Shown: piece after piece, positions 20,963 through 33,616 of the stretch
Position numbering within the stretch: position 1 is the stretch's first letter
Layout: every line of letters starts with the position of its first letter
DNA from: Strigamia acuminata
Taxonomy: Eukaryota; Arthropoda; Chilopoda; Geophilomorpha; Linotaeniidae
DNA length: 64,000 nucleotides
NCBI GenBank assembly: GCA_949358305.1
Contig: OX442320.1
Span: 64,501-128,500 of the forward strand
Direction: 5' to 3'
Made by a program: the position numbers and the translations under genes
The notes under the pieces: generated by a model
Told to the model about the DNA's origin: nothing
Seen by the model: the letters and a program-made list of their open reading frames with translations, nothing else
Database searches by the model: none

Positions 20963-22846
20963 TTGACTTTACCTCGCCTTGAGTTGACAGCAACGGTTGT
21001 TGGAGTCCGGATGGTGGAGTACATCCTAGAAGATTTCTTACCGGGTTATCCGATTGGGAAGATAAGGTATTACTCGGACTCAATGGTCGCGCTCGGGTGG
21101 TTGAAGTCTAATAAGAACAGGTGGAAGCCATATGTCTCCAACAGAGTGGCAGAAGTTCTTGAGAAGTCAAGTCCGAGTCAGTGGGCATACGTCCCGACGG
21201 ATCGAAATCCGGCGGACGTATTGACACGCCCATGCGAGGCAAAGAGCCTTTTGGCCAACCGTCTCTGGTGGGACGGGCCTGGTCAGTTGGAAGACCTCGT
21301 GGACGAACCCGAAGACGTTGACCTCCCAATGGAAGAGGCAAAGAAGGAAAAGGTAGCTTTAGTTGCGTCAGATGGAGAAGCGCATATATGCGAGGTTTTC
21401 AAGCGGTTTAGCAGTTTTAATCGCCTCGTACGAGTTTTCGCATTCATGCGGCGCTGGCTTCCTTTTTCCGCCCGCGGGAGGGACCTCGAGGTTCTCGAGA
21501 TAGAAGTTGCCGAGGAAAGAGTCATCCGCTTGGCTCAGGTCTTGAGTTTTCCAGACGAAAGACAAGCCGCGATGATGAAGGAGAAGGTGGCAAAGGGCTC
21601 CATCCTGAAAAATTTCGACATATTTCTGGATGAGAGAGATTTACTACGACTAAGGAGCCGTCTAGGGAAGTCAGAGCTTCCCTTCGACGAGACGTTTCCC
21701 ATCTTGTTACACCCGGATAGTTGGGTAACAAGGCTAATCATCAAGAAGGTTCACTTGCAGCTCCTGCATGGTGAGCTGACTGAGACGTTTTATCGGTTGA
21801 GAGACAAGTATTGGATTGTAAGAGGACGCCGAACGGTCAAGGCTGTGATCCGGAGTTGCTTGGTCTGCAAACGAGAACGGTTGGACCGCAATAACCCATC
21901 CACTGGTGACCCGCCGATGGAGCGCGTCACGCCGGCAGCCCCGTTCCAGCATACAGGAATTGACCACCTCGGTCCTCTCACAGTCAGGCATAAGGAGAAA
22001 GGAAGGAAAGTCTATATTCTATTATTTACTTGCCTAGTAACGCGAGCGATACATTTGGAAGTTTCCGAGAATCTTTCAGTGGAAAAGTTTCTTCTGGCCT
22101 TCCGTCGTTTCGGCGCAAGATTTGGGTATCCGGCGAAAGTGTTCTCCGATAACTCCAAAACTTTCGAGCGAGGAAGCCAGGAGATACAGTCGTGGGGTAA
22201 ATTGCTGACCAAGGATGGGATCCGGACGTTCCTTTCGGAGAAGCGAGTGGTTTGGTCGTTCATTCCACCATTGTCACCATGGGCCGGAGGAGCCTGGGAG
22301 AGGCTTGTGCGGTCGGTGAAAGATAAATTGCGTAAGATGCTGCTGCGCAGGACCGTAGATTTGGAGACGCTCCAGACGCTAGCCGCCGAGATAGGTTCCG
22401 TGCTTAACTCAAGGCCACTGTCCTACGTGCATGAGGAGGTTGACGGCGGGAGAATTCTCAGTCCTGAGAATTTCCTCACTGGAGGAATGCCCAAGTGGGT
22501 AATCAACCGTCCGCTGCACGCAATACAGAAGAAAGACCTACGGCGATTGGATAGAAAGAGACGACTTTTCATTTGGGAGTTCTGGCGGATTTGGCGCGAG
22601 AGTTACCTGAAACAACTAAGAAATTTTCATGAAGTTAAGGGCGACTCACGTTTCAAGAATCCGGAGGTCAACCAGATAGTATTGCTGGAAAAGGTCGGCT
22701 GCAATCCGTACTTCTGGCCGCTGGCACGGGTCATCGAGGTCCTACCCGGCGAAGATGGGTTTGTGCGCGTCGTGAGAGTAGTTACAGCCAATGGAAAGGA
22801 ATACCGCCGCTCGGTCAAACACGTGAGGGCCTTGGAGCTGGATTAG
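20963..22846 (+). CDS. Element 1 Pol, second part after the TAG: rest of RNase H, integrase, C-terminal domain
   Basis: Same frame as the preceding part with no ATG at its beginning, so it is a continuation and not an independent gene; 627 codons. It starts with the RNase H glutamate motif PRLEL, followed by YYSDSM and RNPADVLTR, the remaining RNase H acids. Integrase: zinc-binding HHCC (His near 264 and 268, Cys 299 and 302, counted from 20963) and the catalytic triad Asp 334 (GIDHLG), Asp 396 (SDNSKTF), Glu 446 (GAWERLV). After it comes the BEL-typical C-terminal domain (DUF5641-like) ending 52 bp before the 3' LTR. All motifs needed for activity are present. It would be made only if the TAG is read through, so in this copy it is probably not expressed. 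Confidence 0.93.
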   Translation: MTLPRLELTATVVGVRMVEYILEDFLPGYPIGKIRYYSDSMVALGWLKSNKNRWKPYVSNRVAEVLEKSSPSQWAYVPTDRNPADVLTRPCEAKSLLANRLWWDGPGQLEDLVDEPEDVDLPMEEAKKEKVALVASDGEAHICEVFKRFSSFNRLVRVFAFMRRWLPFSARGRDLEVLEIEVAEERVIRLAQVLSFPDERQAAMMKEKVAKGSILKNFDIFLDERDLLRLRSRLGKSELPFDETFPILLHPDSWVTRLIIKKVHLQLLHGELTETFYRLRDKYWIVRGRRTVKAVIRSCLVCKRERLDRNNPSTGDPPMERVTPAAPFQHTGIDHLGPLTVRHKEKGRKVYILLFTCLVTRAIHLEVSENLSVEKFLLAFRRFGARFGYPAKVFSDNSKTFERGSQEIQSWGKLLTKDGIRTFLSEKRVVWSFIPPLSPWAGGAWERLVRSVKDKLRKMLLRRTVDLETLQTLAAEIGSVLNSRPLSYVHEEVDGGRILSPENFLTGGMPKWVINRPLHAIQKKDLRRLDRKRRLFIWEFWRIWRESYLKQLRNFHEVKGDSRFKNPEVNQIVLLEKVGCNPYFWPLARVIEVLPGEDGFVRVVRVVTANGKEYRRSVKHVRALELD

Positions 22847-22898
22847 CGTGGTCGATTTGTTTGAGCCGGCTGTCTGCTTCTTTTTCGGCTGGCAGCGA
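22847..22898 (+). other. Element 1 3' region with conserved pre-LTR motif
   Basis: Short stretch between the pol stop and the 3' LTR. A classical purine tract is not visible. TTTTTCGGCTGGCAGCGA lies directly before the LTR and resembles the corresponding sequence of element 2 (TTTTTTGGTGGGAGCGA), so this is the likely plus-strand priming region. Confidence 0.5.
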
Positions 22899-24421
22899 TG
22901 TTGCGAGCAAGAACGCAACAAAAAGATCTGGAGATTTCACGTTGTTTATCTTCTGAAAGAAAGAAAAGGCTTTTTTAATTTTGTTGTCAAGTTTGAATAG
23001 ATTTTTAACACATATCTGACATGTCCAGTTGGTTTGCTGCTTTGTTGACACGATCCTGGAAGTTCAAGGGGGTTGCCACTTCGCCTGCCACACCTGGAAT
23101 GTTTGAAAGTTGTGTTTTTAGTCTTTTGTAATTGTTTTATGTGTCTTTTTCACTTTTAGGTGTTGTTTCTAGTATTTGTAAGTTCTCTCCCGTTTCCAGT
23201 TCACTTGCGAGGGAGATAGTCGTGCACCGGCAAGATGGCCGCCATAGCGCAAGTGAACTGGGAGACGGGAAGAACCTGAAATAAGCACAATTGCAGTTTT
23301 AGTGCTTGTTTTGCTTGTGATTTAATTTATACTAACTTGTATTGGTGTTTAAGGAACTCCACAGGTGTCCTGGGTCGCTGGATGAACGTTGGACATCGTT
23401 TGTGAGCGTTCGGGAGCGTCGGGCGTGAGCGCACGCCTTGCGACGCCTCTCGTGGTCGTGTGGGTCCTGCAAATGAGTTGAATTGGTCGGGTTTCAATGT
23501 CCAAGCACTGGGAAAGTTGTACTGACCGTTCTAGGACGCAGATCCATCGTTGAGAAGGCCTGTGAGTCGCTTGCGACCTTGTTTGGCTCCATTCACGTCA
23601 TTTTAGCAGTTGCATGGTCGCCATCTTGGATTTGGTGCTGCACTGGTGCCCTGTTATTATTTAGTTTGGGGTTTTAATGAAACCTGGACATAGGGAATAT
23701 ATACTAGTTATTGTTTGTATAAATTACCAATATTAAGAGTTATTAATCTAAGCCTTTACCTTTGTGACACGTTGCGCCCTCTGTTGGTGGTGATTGGGTT
23801 TGGGCTAAGCATTGTGTTTTGAGTGTAATTAATGTTAGTTTTAGCCTTTGAATTATCTGTTAAGTTTAAGTGAAGTGCTGTTTGCACAGGTCATAATGTT
23901 ATCAAGGTGTTAGGTTAAGTTTTGCCTTTACTTATGTTAAGTTTGATATCTGTTGTAGAAATACGGAAACCTTGTTGGCACTATTGTTATTATGCAAATC
24001 TGTATTGTTTGGTCACTGATATTTATTGTAAGCAGGTGACCAGTTGTTGTGTGGTTGCTAAAGAAGCAATCAGTTGTTACTTGTTGTTAAGATTAAAAAG
24101 TTGATGTGTTTTCACTCCTGCTTTGAACATTCTTTTCTGATCTTATTTCCTACTCAGGGAAATATGCAAATGAGTGAGTAGAAAGCTTTGCATGCTCTCC
24201 TCCTCACTGGAGGCACAAGGTTTTCCCCAGTATCCAGAGAGCTTCCTTTATCATTTTCAACTGAATGCAGTTAGGCTTGATTTCTCATGATGCAGTTAGG
24301 CCTAGAGTTTGGGCTGAGAGGTCAACTTGTTTCATCAACTACTATACAGTCTCGGGCGGTCTCCAGAGTTTACAGACCAATTCGCCAGTATTCCTTGTGA
24401 GAGACAAGGTTGTTTGCTACA
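22899..24421 (+). repeat. Element 1 3' LTR (1523 bp)
   Basis: Matches the 5' LTR over its whole length with six substitutions (for example A15733/G23293) and lacks 31 bp present near 16206-16236 of the 5' LTR. The missing piece is bounded by TGT on both sides, as expected of a slippage or microhomology deletion. It joins satellite DNA at 24422. Confidence 0.95.
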
Positions 24422-24425
24422 GCGA
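24422..24425. repeat. Target-site duplication, right side of element 1 (GCGA)
   Basis: GCGA follows the LTR end GCTACA and continues as TGTGAAATGAGC, the second half of the split type D monomer. Confidence 0.85.
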
Positions 24426-27400
24426 TGTGAAATGAGCTCAAAATTTTTTTTTCAAAATTTATTGCTTGGATGTTGCTAAAACTTACATTGGAGCCTTCTA
24501 CTAAGGTTTAAACACTATTTCTGAACATTCAGAGACATTGGTCTTGTGGTGTTTGTGCTAAGTCAACTGTGATGAGATCAAAAGTCTATTCTCGCAAATC
24601 ATTGCTTGGATGTTGCTAAAACTTCTCTTGAAGTCTTCTACTAAGGTTTAAACACTATTTCTGAACATTCAGAGACATTGGTCTTGTGGTGTTTGTGCTA
24701 AGTCAACTGCGATGTGAAATGAGCTCAAAATTTTTTTTTCAAAATTTATTGCTTGGATGTTGCTAAAACTTACATTGGAGCCTTCTACTAAGGTTTAAAC
24801 ACTATTTCTGAATATTCAGAGACATTGGTCTTGTGGTGTTTGTGCTAAGTCAACTGTGATGAGATCAAAAGTCTATTCTCCCAAATCATTGCTTAGATGT
24901 TTCTAAAACTTACATTGGAGCCTTCTACTAAGGTTTAAACACTATTTCTGAACATTCAGAGACATTGGTCTTGTGGTGTTTGTGCTAAGTCAACTGTGAT
25001 GAGATCAAAAGTCTATTCTCCCAAATCATTGCTTGGATGTTTCTAAAACTTACATTGGAGCCTTCTACTAAGGTTTAAACACTATTTCTGAACATTCAGA
25101 GACATTGATCTTGTGGTCTTTGTGCTAAGTCAACTGCAATGTGAAATAAGCTCAAAATTTTTTTTTCAAAATTTATTGCTTGGATGTTGCTAAAACTTAC
25201 ATTGAAGGCTTCTACTAAGGTTTAAACACTATTTCTGAACATTCAGAGACACTGGTCTTGTAGTGTTTGTGCTAAGTCAACTGTGATGAGATCAAAAGTC
25301 TATTCTCCCAAATCATTGCTTGGATGTTTCTAAAACTTACATTGGAGCCTTCTACTAAGGTTTAAACACTATTTCTGAACATTCAGAGACATTGGTCTTG
25401 TGGTGTTTGTGCTAAGTCAACTGTGATGAGATCAAAAGTCTATTCTCCCAAATCATTGCTTGGATGTTTCTAAAACTTACATTGGAGCCTTCTACTAAGG
25501 TTTAAACACTATTTCTGAACATTCAGAGACATTGATCTTGTGGTCTTTGTGCTAAGTCAACTGCAATGTGAAATAAGCTCAAAATTTTTTTTTCAAAATT
25601 TATTGCTTGGATGTTGCTAAAACTTACATTGAAGGCTTCTACTAAGGTTTAAACACTATTTCTGAACATTCAGAGACACTGGTCTTGTAGTGTTTGTGCT
25701 AAGTCAACTGTGATGAGATCAAAAGTCTATTCTCCCAAATCATTGCTTGGATGTTTCTAAAACTTACATTGGAGCCTTCTACTAAGGTTTAAACACTATT
25801 TCTGAACATTCAGAGACATTGGTCTTGTGGTGTTTGTGCTAAGTCAACTGTGATGAGATCAAAAGTCTATTCTCCCAAATCATTGCTTGGATGTTTCTAA
25901 AACTTACATTGGAGCCTTCTACTAAGGTTTAAACACTATTTCTGAACATTCAGAGACATTGATCTTGTGGTCTTTGTGCTAAGTCAACTGCAATGTGAAA
26001 TAAGCTCAAAATTTTTTTTTCAAAATTTATTGCTTGGATGTTGCTAAAACTTACATTGAAGGCTTCTACTAAGGTTTAAACACTATTTCTGAACATTCAG
26101 AGACATTGGACTTGTGGTGTTTGTGCTAAGTCAACCGTGAAGAGATCAAAAGTCTATTCTCCCAAATCATTGCTTGGATGTTTCTAAAACTTACATTGGA
26201 GCCTTCTACTAAGGTTTAAACACTATTTCTGAACATTCAGAGACATTGGTCTTGTGGTGTTTGTGCTAAGTCAACTGTGATGAGATCAAAAGTCTATTCT
26301 CCCAAATCATTGCTTGGATGTTTCTAAAACTTACATTGGAGCCTTCTACTAAGGTTTAAACACTATTTCTGAACATTCAGAGACATTGGTCTTGTGGTGT
26401 TTGTGCTAAGTCAACTGTGATGAGATCAAAAGTCTATTCTCCCAAATCATTGCTTGGATGTTTCTAAAACTTACATTGGAGCCTTCTACTAAGGTTTAAA
26501 CACTATTTCTGAACATTCAGAGACATTGATCTTGTGGTCTTTGTGCTAAGTCAACTGCAATGTGAAATAAGCTCAAAATTTTTTTTTCAAAATTTATTGC
26601 TTGGATGTTGCTAAAACTTACATTGAAGGCTTCTACTAAGGTTTAAACACTATTTCTGAACATTCAGAGACATTGGTCTTGTAGTGTTTGTGCTAAGTCA
26701 ACCGTGAAGAGATCAAAAGTCTATTCTCCCAAATCATTGCTTGGATGTTTCTAAAACTTACATTGGAGCCTTCTACTAAGGTTTAAACACTATTTCTGAA
26801 CATTCAGAGACATTGGTCTTGTGGTGTTTGTGCTAAGTCAACTGTGATGAGATCAAAAGTCTATTCTCGCAAATCATTGCTTGGATGTTGCTAAAACTTT
26901 TCTTGAAGTCTTCTACTAAGGTTTAAACACTATTTCTGAACATTCAGAGACATTGGTCTTGTGGTGTTTGTGCTAAGTCAACTGCGATGTGAAATGAGCT
27001 CAAAATTTTTTTTTCAAAATTTATTGCTTGGATGTTGCTAAAACTTACATTGGAGCCTTCTACTAAGGTTTAAACACTATTTCTGAATATTCAGAGACAT
27101 TGGTCTTGTGGTGTTTGTGCTAAGTCAACTGTGATGAGATCAAAAGTCTATTCTCCCAAATCATTGCTTAGATGTTTCTAAAACTTACATTGGAGCCTTC
27201 TACTAAGGTTTAAACACTATTTCTGAACATTCAGAGACATTGGTCTTGTGGTGTTTGTGCTAAGTCAACTGTGATGAGATCAAAAGTCTATTCTCCCAAA
27301 TCATTGCTTGGATGTTTCTAAAACTTACATTGGAGCCTTCTACTAAGGTTTAAACACTATTTCTGAACATTCAGAGACATTGATCTTGTGGTCTTTGTGC

Positions 27401-30400
27401 TAAGTCAACTGCAATGTGAAATAAGCTCAAAATTTTTTTTTCAAAATTTATTGCTTGGATGTTGCTAAAACTTACATTGAAGGCTTCTACTAAGGTTTAA
27501 ACACTATTTCTGAACATTCAGAGACATTGGTCTTGTGGTGTTTGTGCTAAGTCAACTGTGATGAGATCAAAAGTCTATTCTCCCAAATCATTGCTTGGAT
27601 GTTTCTAAAACTTACATTGGAGCCTTCTACTAAGGTTTAAACACTATTTCTGAACATTCAGAGACATTGATCTTGTGGTCTTTGTGCTAAGTCAACTGCA
27701 ATGTGAAATAAGCTCAAAATTTTTTTTTCAAAATTTATTGCTTGGATGTTGCTAAAACTTACATTGAAGGCTTCTACTAAGGTTTAAACACTATTTCTGA
27801 ACATTCAGAGACATTGGACTTGTGGTGTTTGTGCTAAGTCAACCGTGAAGAGATCAAAAGTCTATTCTCCCAAATCATTGCTTGGATGTTTCTAAAACTT
27901 ACATTGGAGCCTTCTACTAAGGTTTAAACACTATTTCTGAACATTCAGAGACATTGGTCTTGTGGTGTTTGTGCTAAGTCAACTGTGAAGAGATCAAAAG
28001 TCTATTCTCCCAAATCATTGCTTGGATGTTTCTAAAACTTACATTGGAGCCTTCTACTAAGGTTTAAACACTATTTCTGAACATTCAGAGACATTGGTCT
28101 TGTGGTGTTTGTGCTAAGTCAACTGTGATGAGATCAAAAGTCTATTCTCCCAAATCATTGCTTGGATGTTTCTAAAACTTACATTGGAGCCTTCTACTAA
28201 GGTTTAAACACTATTTCTGAACATTCAGAGACATTGGTCTTGTGGTGTTTGTGCTAAGTCAACTGTGATGAGATCAAAAGTCTATTCTCCCAAATCATTG
28301 CTTGGATGTTTCTAAAACTTACATTGGAGCCTTCTACTAAGGTTTAAACAATATTTCTGAACATTCAGAGACATTGATCTTGTGGTCTTTGTGCTAAGTC
28401 AACTGCAATGTGAAATAAGCTCAAAATTTTTTTTTCAAAATTTATTGCTTGGATGTTGCTAAAACTTACATTGAAGGCTTCTACTAAGGTTTAAACACTA
28501 TTTCTGAACATTCAGAGACATTGGTCTTGTAGTGTTTGTGCTAAGTCAACTGTGATGAGATCAAAAGTCTATTCTCCCAAATCATTGCTTGGATGTTTCT
28601 AAAACTTACATTGGAGCCTTCTACTAAGGTTTAAACACTATTTCTGAACATTCAGAGACATTGGTCTTGTGGTGTTTGTGCTAAGTCAACCGTGAAGAGA
28701 TCAAAAGTCTATTCTCCCAAATCATTGCTTGGATGTTTCTAAAACTTACATTGGAGCCTTCTACTAAGGTTTAAACACTATTTCTGAACATTCAGAGACA
28801 TTGGTCTTGTGGTGTTTGTGCTAAGTCAACTGTGATGAGATCAAAAGTCTATTCTCGCAAATCATTGCTTGGATGTTGCTAAAACTTCTCTTGAAGTCTT
28901 CTACTAAGGTTTAAACACTATTTCTGAACATTCAGAGACATTGGTCTTGTGGTGTTTGTGCTAAGTCAACTGCGATGTGAAATGAGCTCAAAATTTTTTT
29001 TTCAAAATTTATTGCTTGGATGTTGCTAAAACTTACATTGGAGCCTTCTACTAAGGTTTAAACACTATTTCTGAATATTCAGAGACATTGGTCTTGTGGT
29101 GTTTGTGCTAAGTCAACTGTGATGAGATCAAAAGTCTATTCTCCCAAATCATTGCTTAGATGTTTCTAAAACTTACATTGGAGCCTTCTACTAAGGTTTA
29201 AACACTATTTCTGAACATTCAGAGACATTGGTCTTGTGGTGTTTGTGCTAAGTCAACTGTGATGAGATCAAAAGTCTATTCTCCCAAATCATTGCTTGGA
29301 TGTTTCTAAAACTTACATTGGAGCCTTCTACTAAGGTTTAAACACTATTTCTGAACATTCAGAGACATTGATCTTGTGGTCTTTGTGCTAAGTCAACTGC
29401 AATGTGAAATAAGCTCAAAATTTTTTTTTCAAAATTTATTGCTTGGATGTTGCTAAAACTTACATTGAAGGCTTCTACTAAGGTTTAAACACTATTTCTG
29501 AACATTCAGAGACATTGGACTTGTGGTGTTTGTGCTAAGTCAACCGTGAAGAGATCAAAAGTCTATTCTCCCAAATCATTGCTTGGATGTTTCTAAAACT
29601 TACATTGGAGCCTTCTACTAAGGTTTAAACACTATTTCTGAACATTCAGAGACATTGGTCTTGTGGTGTTTGTGCTAAGTCAACTGTGATGAGATCAAAA
29701 GTCTATTCTCCCAAATCATTGCTTGGATGTTTCTAAAACTTACATTGGAGCCTTCTACTAAGGTTTAAACACTATTTCTGAACATTCAGAGACATTGGTC
29801 TTGTGGTGTTTGTGCTAAGTCAACTGTGATGAGATCAAAAGTCTATTCTCGCAAATCATTGCTTGGATGTTGCTAAAACTTCTCTTGAAGTCTTCTACTA
29901 AGGTTTAAACACTATTTCTGAACATTCAGAGACATTGGTCTTGTGGTGTTTGTGCTAAGTCAACTGCGATGTGAAATGAGCTCAAAATTTTTTTTTCAAA
30001 ATTTATTGCTTGGATGTTGCTAAAACTTACATTGGAGCCGTCTACTAAGGTTTAAACACTATTTCTGAATATTCAGAGACATTGGTCTTGTGGTGTTTGT
30101 GCTAAGTCAACTGTGATGAGATCAAAAGTCTATTCTCCCAAATCATTGCTTGGATGTTTCTAAAACTTACATTGGAGCCTTCTACTAAGGTTTAAACACT
30201 ATTTCTGAACATTCAGAGACATTGGTCTTGTGGTGTTTGTGCTAAGTCAACTGTGATGAGATCAAAAGTCTATTCTCCCAAATCATTGCTTGGATGTTTC
30301 TAAAACTTACATTGGAGCCTTCTACTAAGGTTTAAACACTATTTCTGAACATTCAGAGACATTGGTCTTGTGGTGTTTGTGCTAAGTCAACTGTGATGAG

Positions 30401-30634
30401 ATCAAAAGTCTATTCTCCCAAATCATTGCTTGGATGTTTCTAAAACTTACATTGGAGCCTTCTACTAAGGTTTAAACACTATTTCTGAACATTCAGAGAC
30501 ATTGATCTTGTGGTCTTTGTGCTAAGTCAACTGCAATGTGAAATAAGCTCAAAATTTTTTTTTCAAAATTTATTGCTTGGATGTTGCTAAAACTTACATT
30601 GGAGCCTTCTACTAAGGTTTAAACACTATTTCTG

Positions 30635-33616
30635 AATATTCAGAGACATTGGTCTTGTGGTGTTTGTGCTAAGTCAACTGTGATGAGATCAAAAGTCTAT
30701 TCTCCCAAATCATTGCTTGGATGTTTCTAAAACTTACATTGGAGCCTTCTACTAAGGTTTAAACACTATTTCTGAACATTCAGAGACATTGGTCTTGTGG
30801 TGTTTGTGCTAAGTCAACTGTGATGAGATCAAAAGTCTATTCTCCCAAATCATTGCTTGGATGTTTCTAAAACTTACATTGGAGCCTTCTACTAAGGTTT
30901 AAACACTATTTCTGAACATTCAGAGACATTGATCTTGTGGTCTTTGTGCTAAGTCAACTGCAATGTGAAATAAGCTCAAAATTTTTTTTTCAAAATTTAT
31001 TGCTTGGATGTTGCTAAAACTTACATTGAAGGCTTCTACTAAGGTTTAAACACTATTTCTGAACATTCAGAGACATTGGACTTGTGGTGTTTGTGCTAAG
31101 TCAACCGTGAAGAGATCAAAAGTCTATTCTCCCAAATCATTGCTTGGATGTTTCTAAAACTTACATTAGAGCCTTCTACTAAGGTTTAAACACTATTTCT
31201 GAACATTCAGAGACATTGGTCTTGTGGTGTTTGTGCTAAGTCAACTGTGATGAGATCAAAAGTCTATTCTCCCAAATCATTGCTTGGATGTTTCTAAAAC
31301 TTACATTGGAGCCTTCTACTAAGGTTTAAACACTATTTCTGAACATTCAGAGACATTGGTCTTGTGGTGTTTGTGCTAAGTCAACTGTGATGAGATCAAA
31401 AGTCTATTCTCCCAAATCATTGCTTGGATGTTTCTAAAACTTACATTGGAGCCTTCTACTAAGGTTTAAACACTATTTCTGAACATTCAGAGACATTGAT
31501 CTTGTGGTCTTTGTGCTAAGTCAACTGCAATGTGAAATAAGCTCAAAATTTTTTTTTCAAAATTTATTGCTTGGATGTTGCTAAAACTTACATTGAAGGC
31601 TTCTACTAAGGTTTAAACACTATTTCTGAACATTCAGAGACATTGGTCTTGTAGTGTTTGTACTAAGTCAACTGTGATGAGATCAAAAGTCTATTCTCCC
31701 AAATCATTGCTTGGATGTTTCTAAAACTTACATTGGAGCCTTCTACTAAGGTTTAAACACTATTTCTGAACATTCAGAGACATTGGTCTTGTGGTGTTTG
31801 TGCTAAGTCAACCGTGAAGAGATCAAAAGTCTATTCTCCCAAATCATTGCTTGGATGTTTCTAAAACTTACATTGGAGCCTTCTACTAAGGTTTAAACAC
31901 TATTTCTGAACATTCAGAGACATTGGTCTTGTGGTGTTTGTGCTAAGTCAACTGTGATGAGATAAAAAGTCTATTCTCCCAAATCATTGCTTGGATGTTT
32001 CTAAAACTTACATTGGAGCCTTCTACTAAGGTTTAAACACTATTTCTGAACATTCAGAGACATTGGTCTTGTGGTGTTTGTGCTAAGTCAACTGTGATGA
32101 GATCAAAAGTCTATTCTCGCAAATCATTGCTTGGATGTTGCTAAAACTTCTCTTGAAGTCTTCTACTAAGGTTTAAACACTATTTCTGAACATTCAGAGA
32201 CATTGGTCTTGTGGTGTTTGTGCTAAGTCAACTGCGATGTGAAATGAGCTCAAAATTTTTTTTTCAAAATTTATTGCTTGGATGTTGCTAAAACTTACAT
32301 TGGAGCCTTCTACTAAGGTTTAAACACTATTTCTGAATATTCAGAGACATTGGTCTTGTGGTGTTTGTGCTAAGTCAACTGTGATGAGATCAAAAGTCTA
32401 TTCTCCCAAATCATTGCTTGGATGTTTCTAAAACTTACATTGGAGCCTTCTACTAAGGTTTAAACACTATTTCTGAACATTCAGAGACATTGATCTTGTG
32501 GTCTTTGTGCTAAGTCAACTGCAATGTGAAATAAGCTCAAAATTTTTTTTTCAAAATTTATTGCTTGGATGTTGCTAAAACTTACATTGAAGGCTTCTAC
32601 TAAGGTTTAAACACTATTTCTGAACATTCAGAGACATTGGTCTTGTGGTGTTTGTGCTAAGTCAACTGTGATGAGATCAAAAGTCTATTCTCCCAAATCA
32701 TTGCTTGGATGTTTCTAAAACTTACATTGGAGCCTTCTACTAAGGTTTAAACACTATTTCTGAACATTCAGAGACATTGATCTTGTGGTCTTTGTGCTAA
32801 GTCAACTGCAATGTGAAATAAGCTCAAAATTTTTTTTTCAAAATTTATTGCTTGGATGTTGCTAAAACTTACATTGAAGGCTTCTACTAAGGTTTAAACA
32901 CTATTTCTGAACATTCAGAGACATTGAACTTGTGGTGTTTGTGCTAAGTCAACCGTGAAGAGATCAAAAGTCTATTCTCCCAAATCATTGCTTGGATGTT
33001 TCTAAAACTTACATTGGAGCCTTCTACTAAGGTTTAAACACTATTTCTGAACATTCAGAGACATTGGTCTTGTGGTGTTTGTGCTAAGTCAACTGTGATG
33101 AGATCAAAAGTCTATTCTCCCAAATCATTGCTTGGATGTTTCTAAAACTTACATTGGAGCCTTCTACTAAGGTTTAAACACTATTTCTGAACATTCAGAG
33201 ACATTGGTCTTGTGGTGTTTGTGCTAAGTCAACTGTGATGAGATCAAAAGTCTATTCTCGCAAATCATTGCTTGGATGTTGCTAAAACTTCTCTTGAAGT
33301 CTTCTACTAAGGTTTAAACACTATTTCTGAACATTCAGAGACATTGGTCTTGTGGTGTTTGTGCTAAGTCAACTGCGATGTGAAATGAGCTCAAAATTTT
33401 TTTTTCAAAATTTATTGCTTGGATGTTGCTAAAACTTACATTGGAGCCTTCTACTAAGGTTTAAACACTATTTCTGAATATTCAGAGACATTGGTCTTGT
33501 GGTGTTTGTGCTAAGTCAACTGTGATGAGATCAAAAGTCTATTCTCCCAAATCATTGCTTAGATGTTTCTAAAACTTACATTGGAGCCTTCTACTAAGGT
33601 TTAAACACTATTTCTG
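30635..33616. repeat. Large satellite block, left copy (offset 7392 bp)
   Basis: Monomer order and rare variants match 38027-41008 at a constant offset of 7392 bp: TTACATTAGA at 31161 and 38553, TACTAAG at 31661 and 39053, GATAAAAAG at 31961 and 39353, ACATTGAACT at 32921 and 40313. The ends are set to monomer borders and are approximate. Confidence 0.8.

Larger units (their letters stand above)
15339..24421 (+). mobile_element. Element 1: BEL/Pao LTR retrotransposon, full length, 9083 bp
   Basis: Complete element: 5' LTR 15339-16892, leader with a primer-binding candidate, gag-pol frame 17573-22846 interrupted by one TAG, short 3' region, 3' LTR 22899-24421. Domain order Gag, zinc knuckles, aspartic protease, RT, RNase H, integrase, with protease before RT and integrase last, together with the BEL-type motifs, places it in BEL/Pao. 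There is no envelope frame after pol. The LTRs differ by six substitutions (about 0.4%) and one 31-bp indel, so it is a recent but not brand-new insertion. It lies within a type D satellite monomer. Most similar in Gag and protease to element 3 of this window. Confidence 0.96.

Noticed and set aside
17476-22263. Minus-strand frames opposite element 1 gag-pol, and plus-strand frames opposite element 3 gag
   Set aside because: They are shadows of the strongly coding opposite strand.
20963-22846. Integrase part of element 1 as a separate gene
   Set aside because: It is in the same frame as the preceding part, directly after the TAG, with no ATG at its start and RNase H split between the two.
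22847-22898. Envelope-like gene after pol in element 1
   Set aside because: Only 52 bp separate the pol stop from the 3' LTR.
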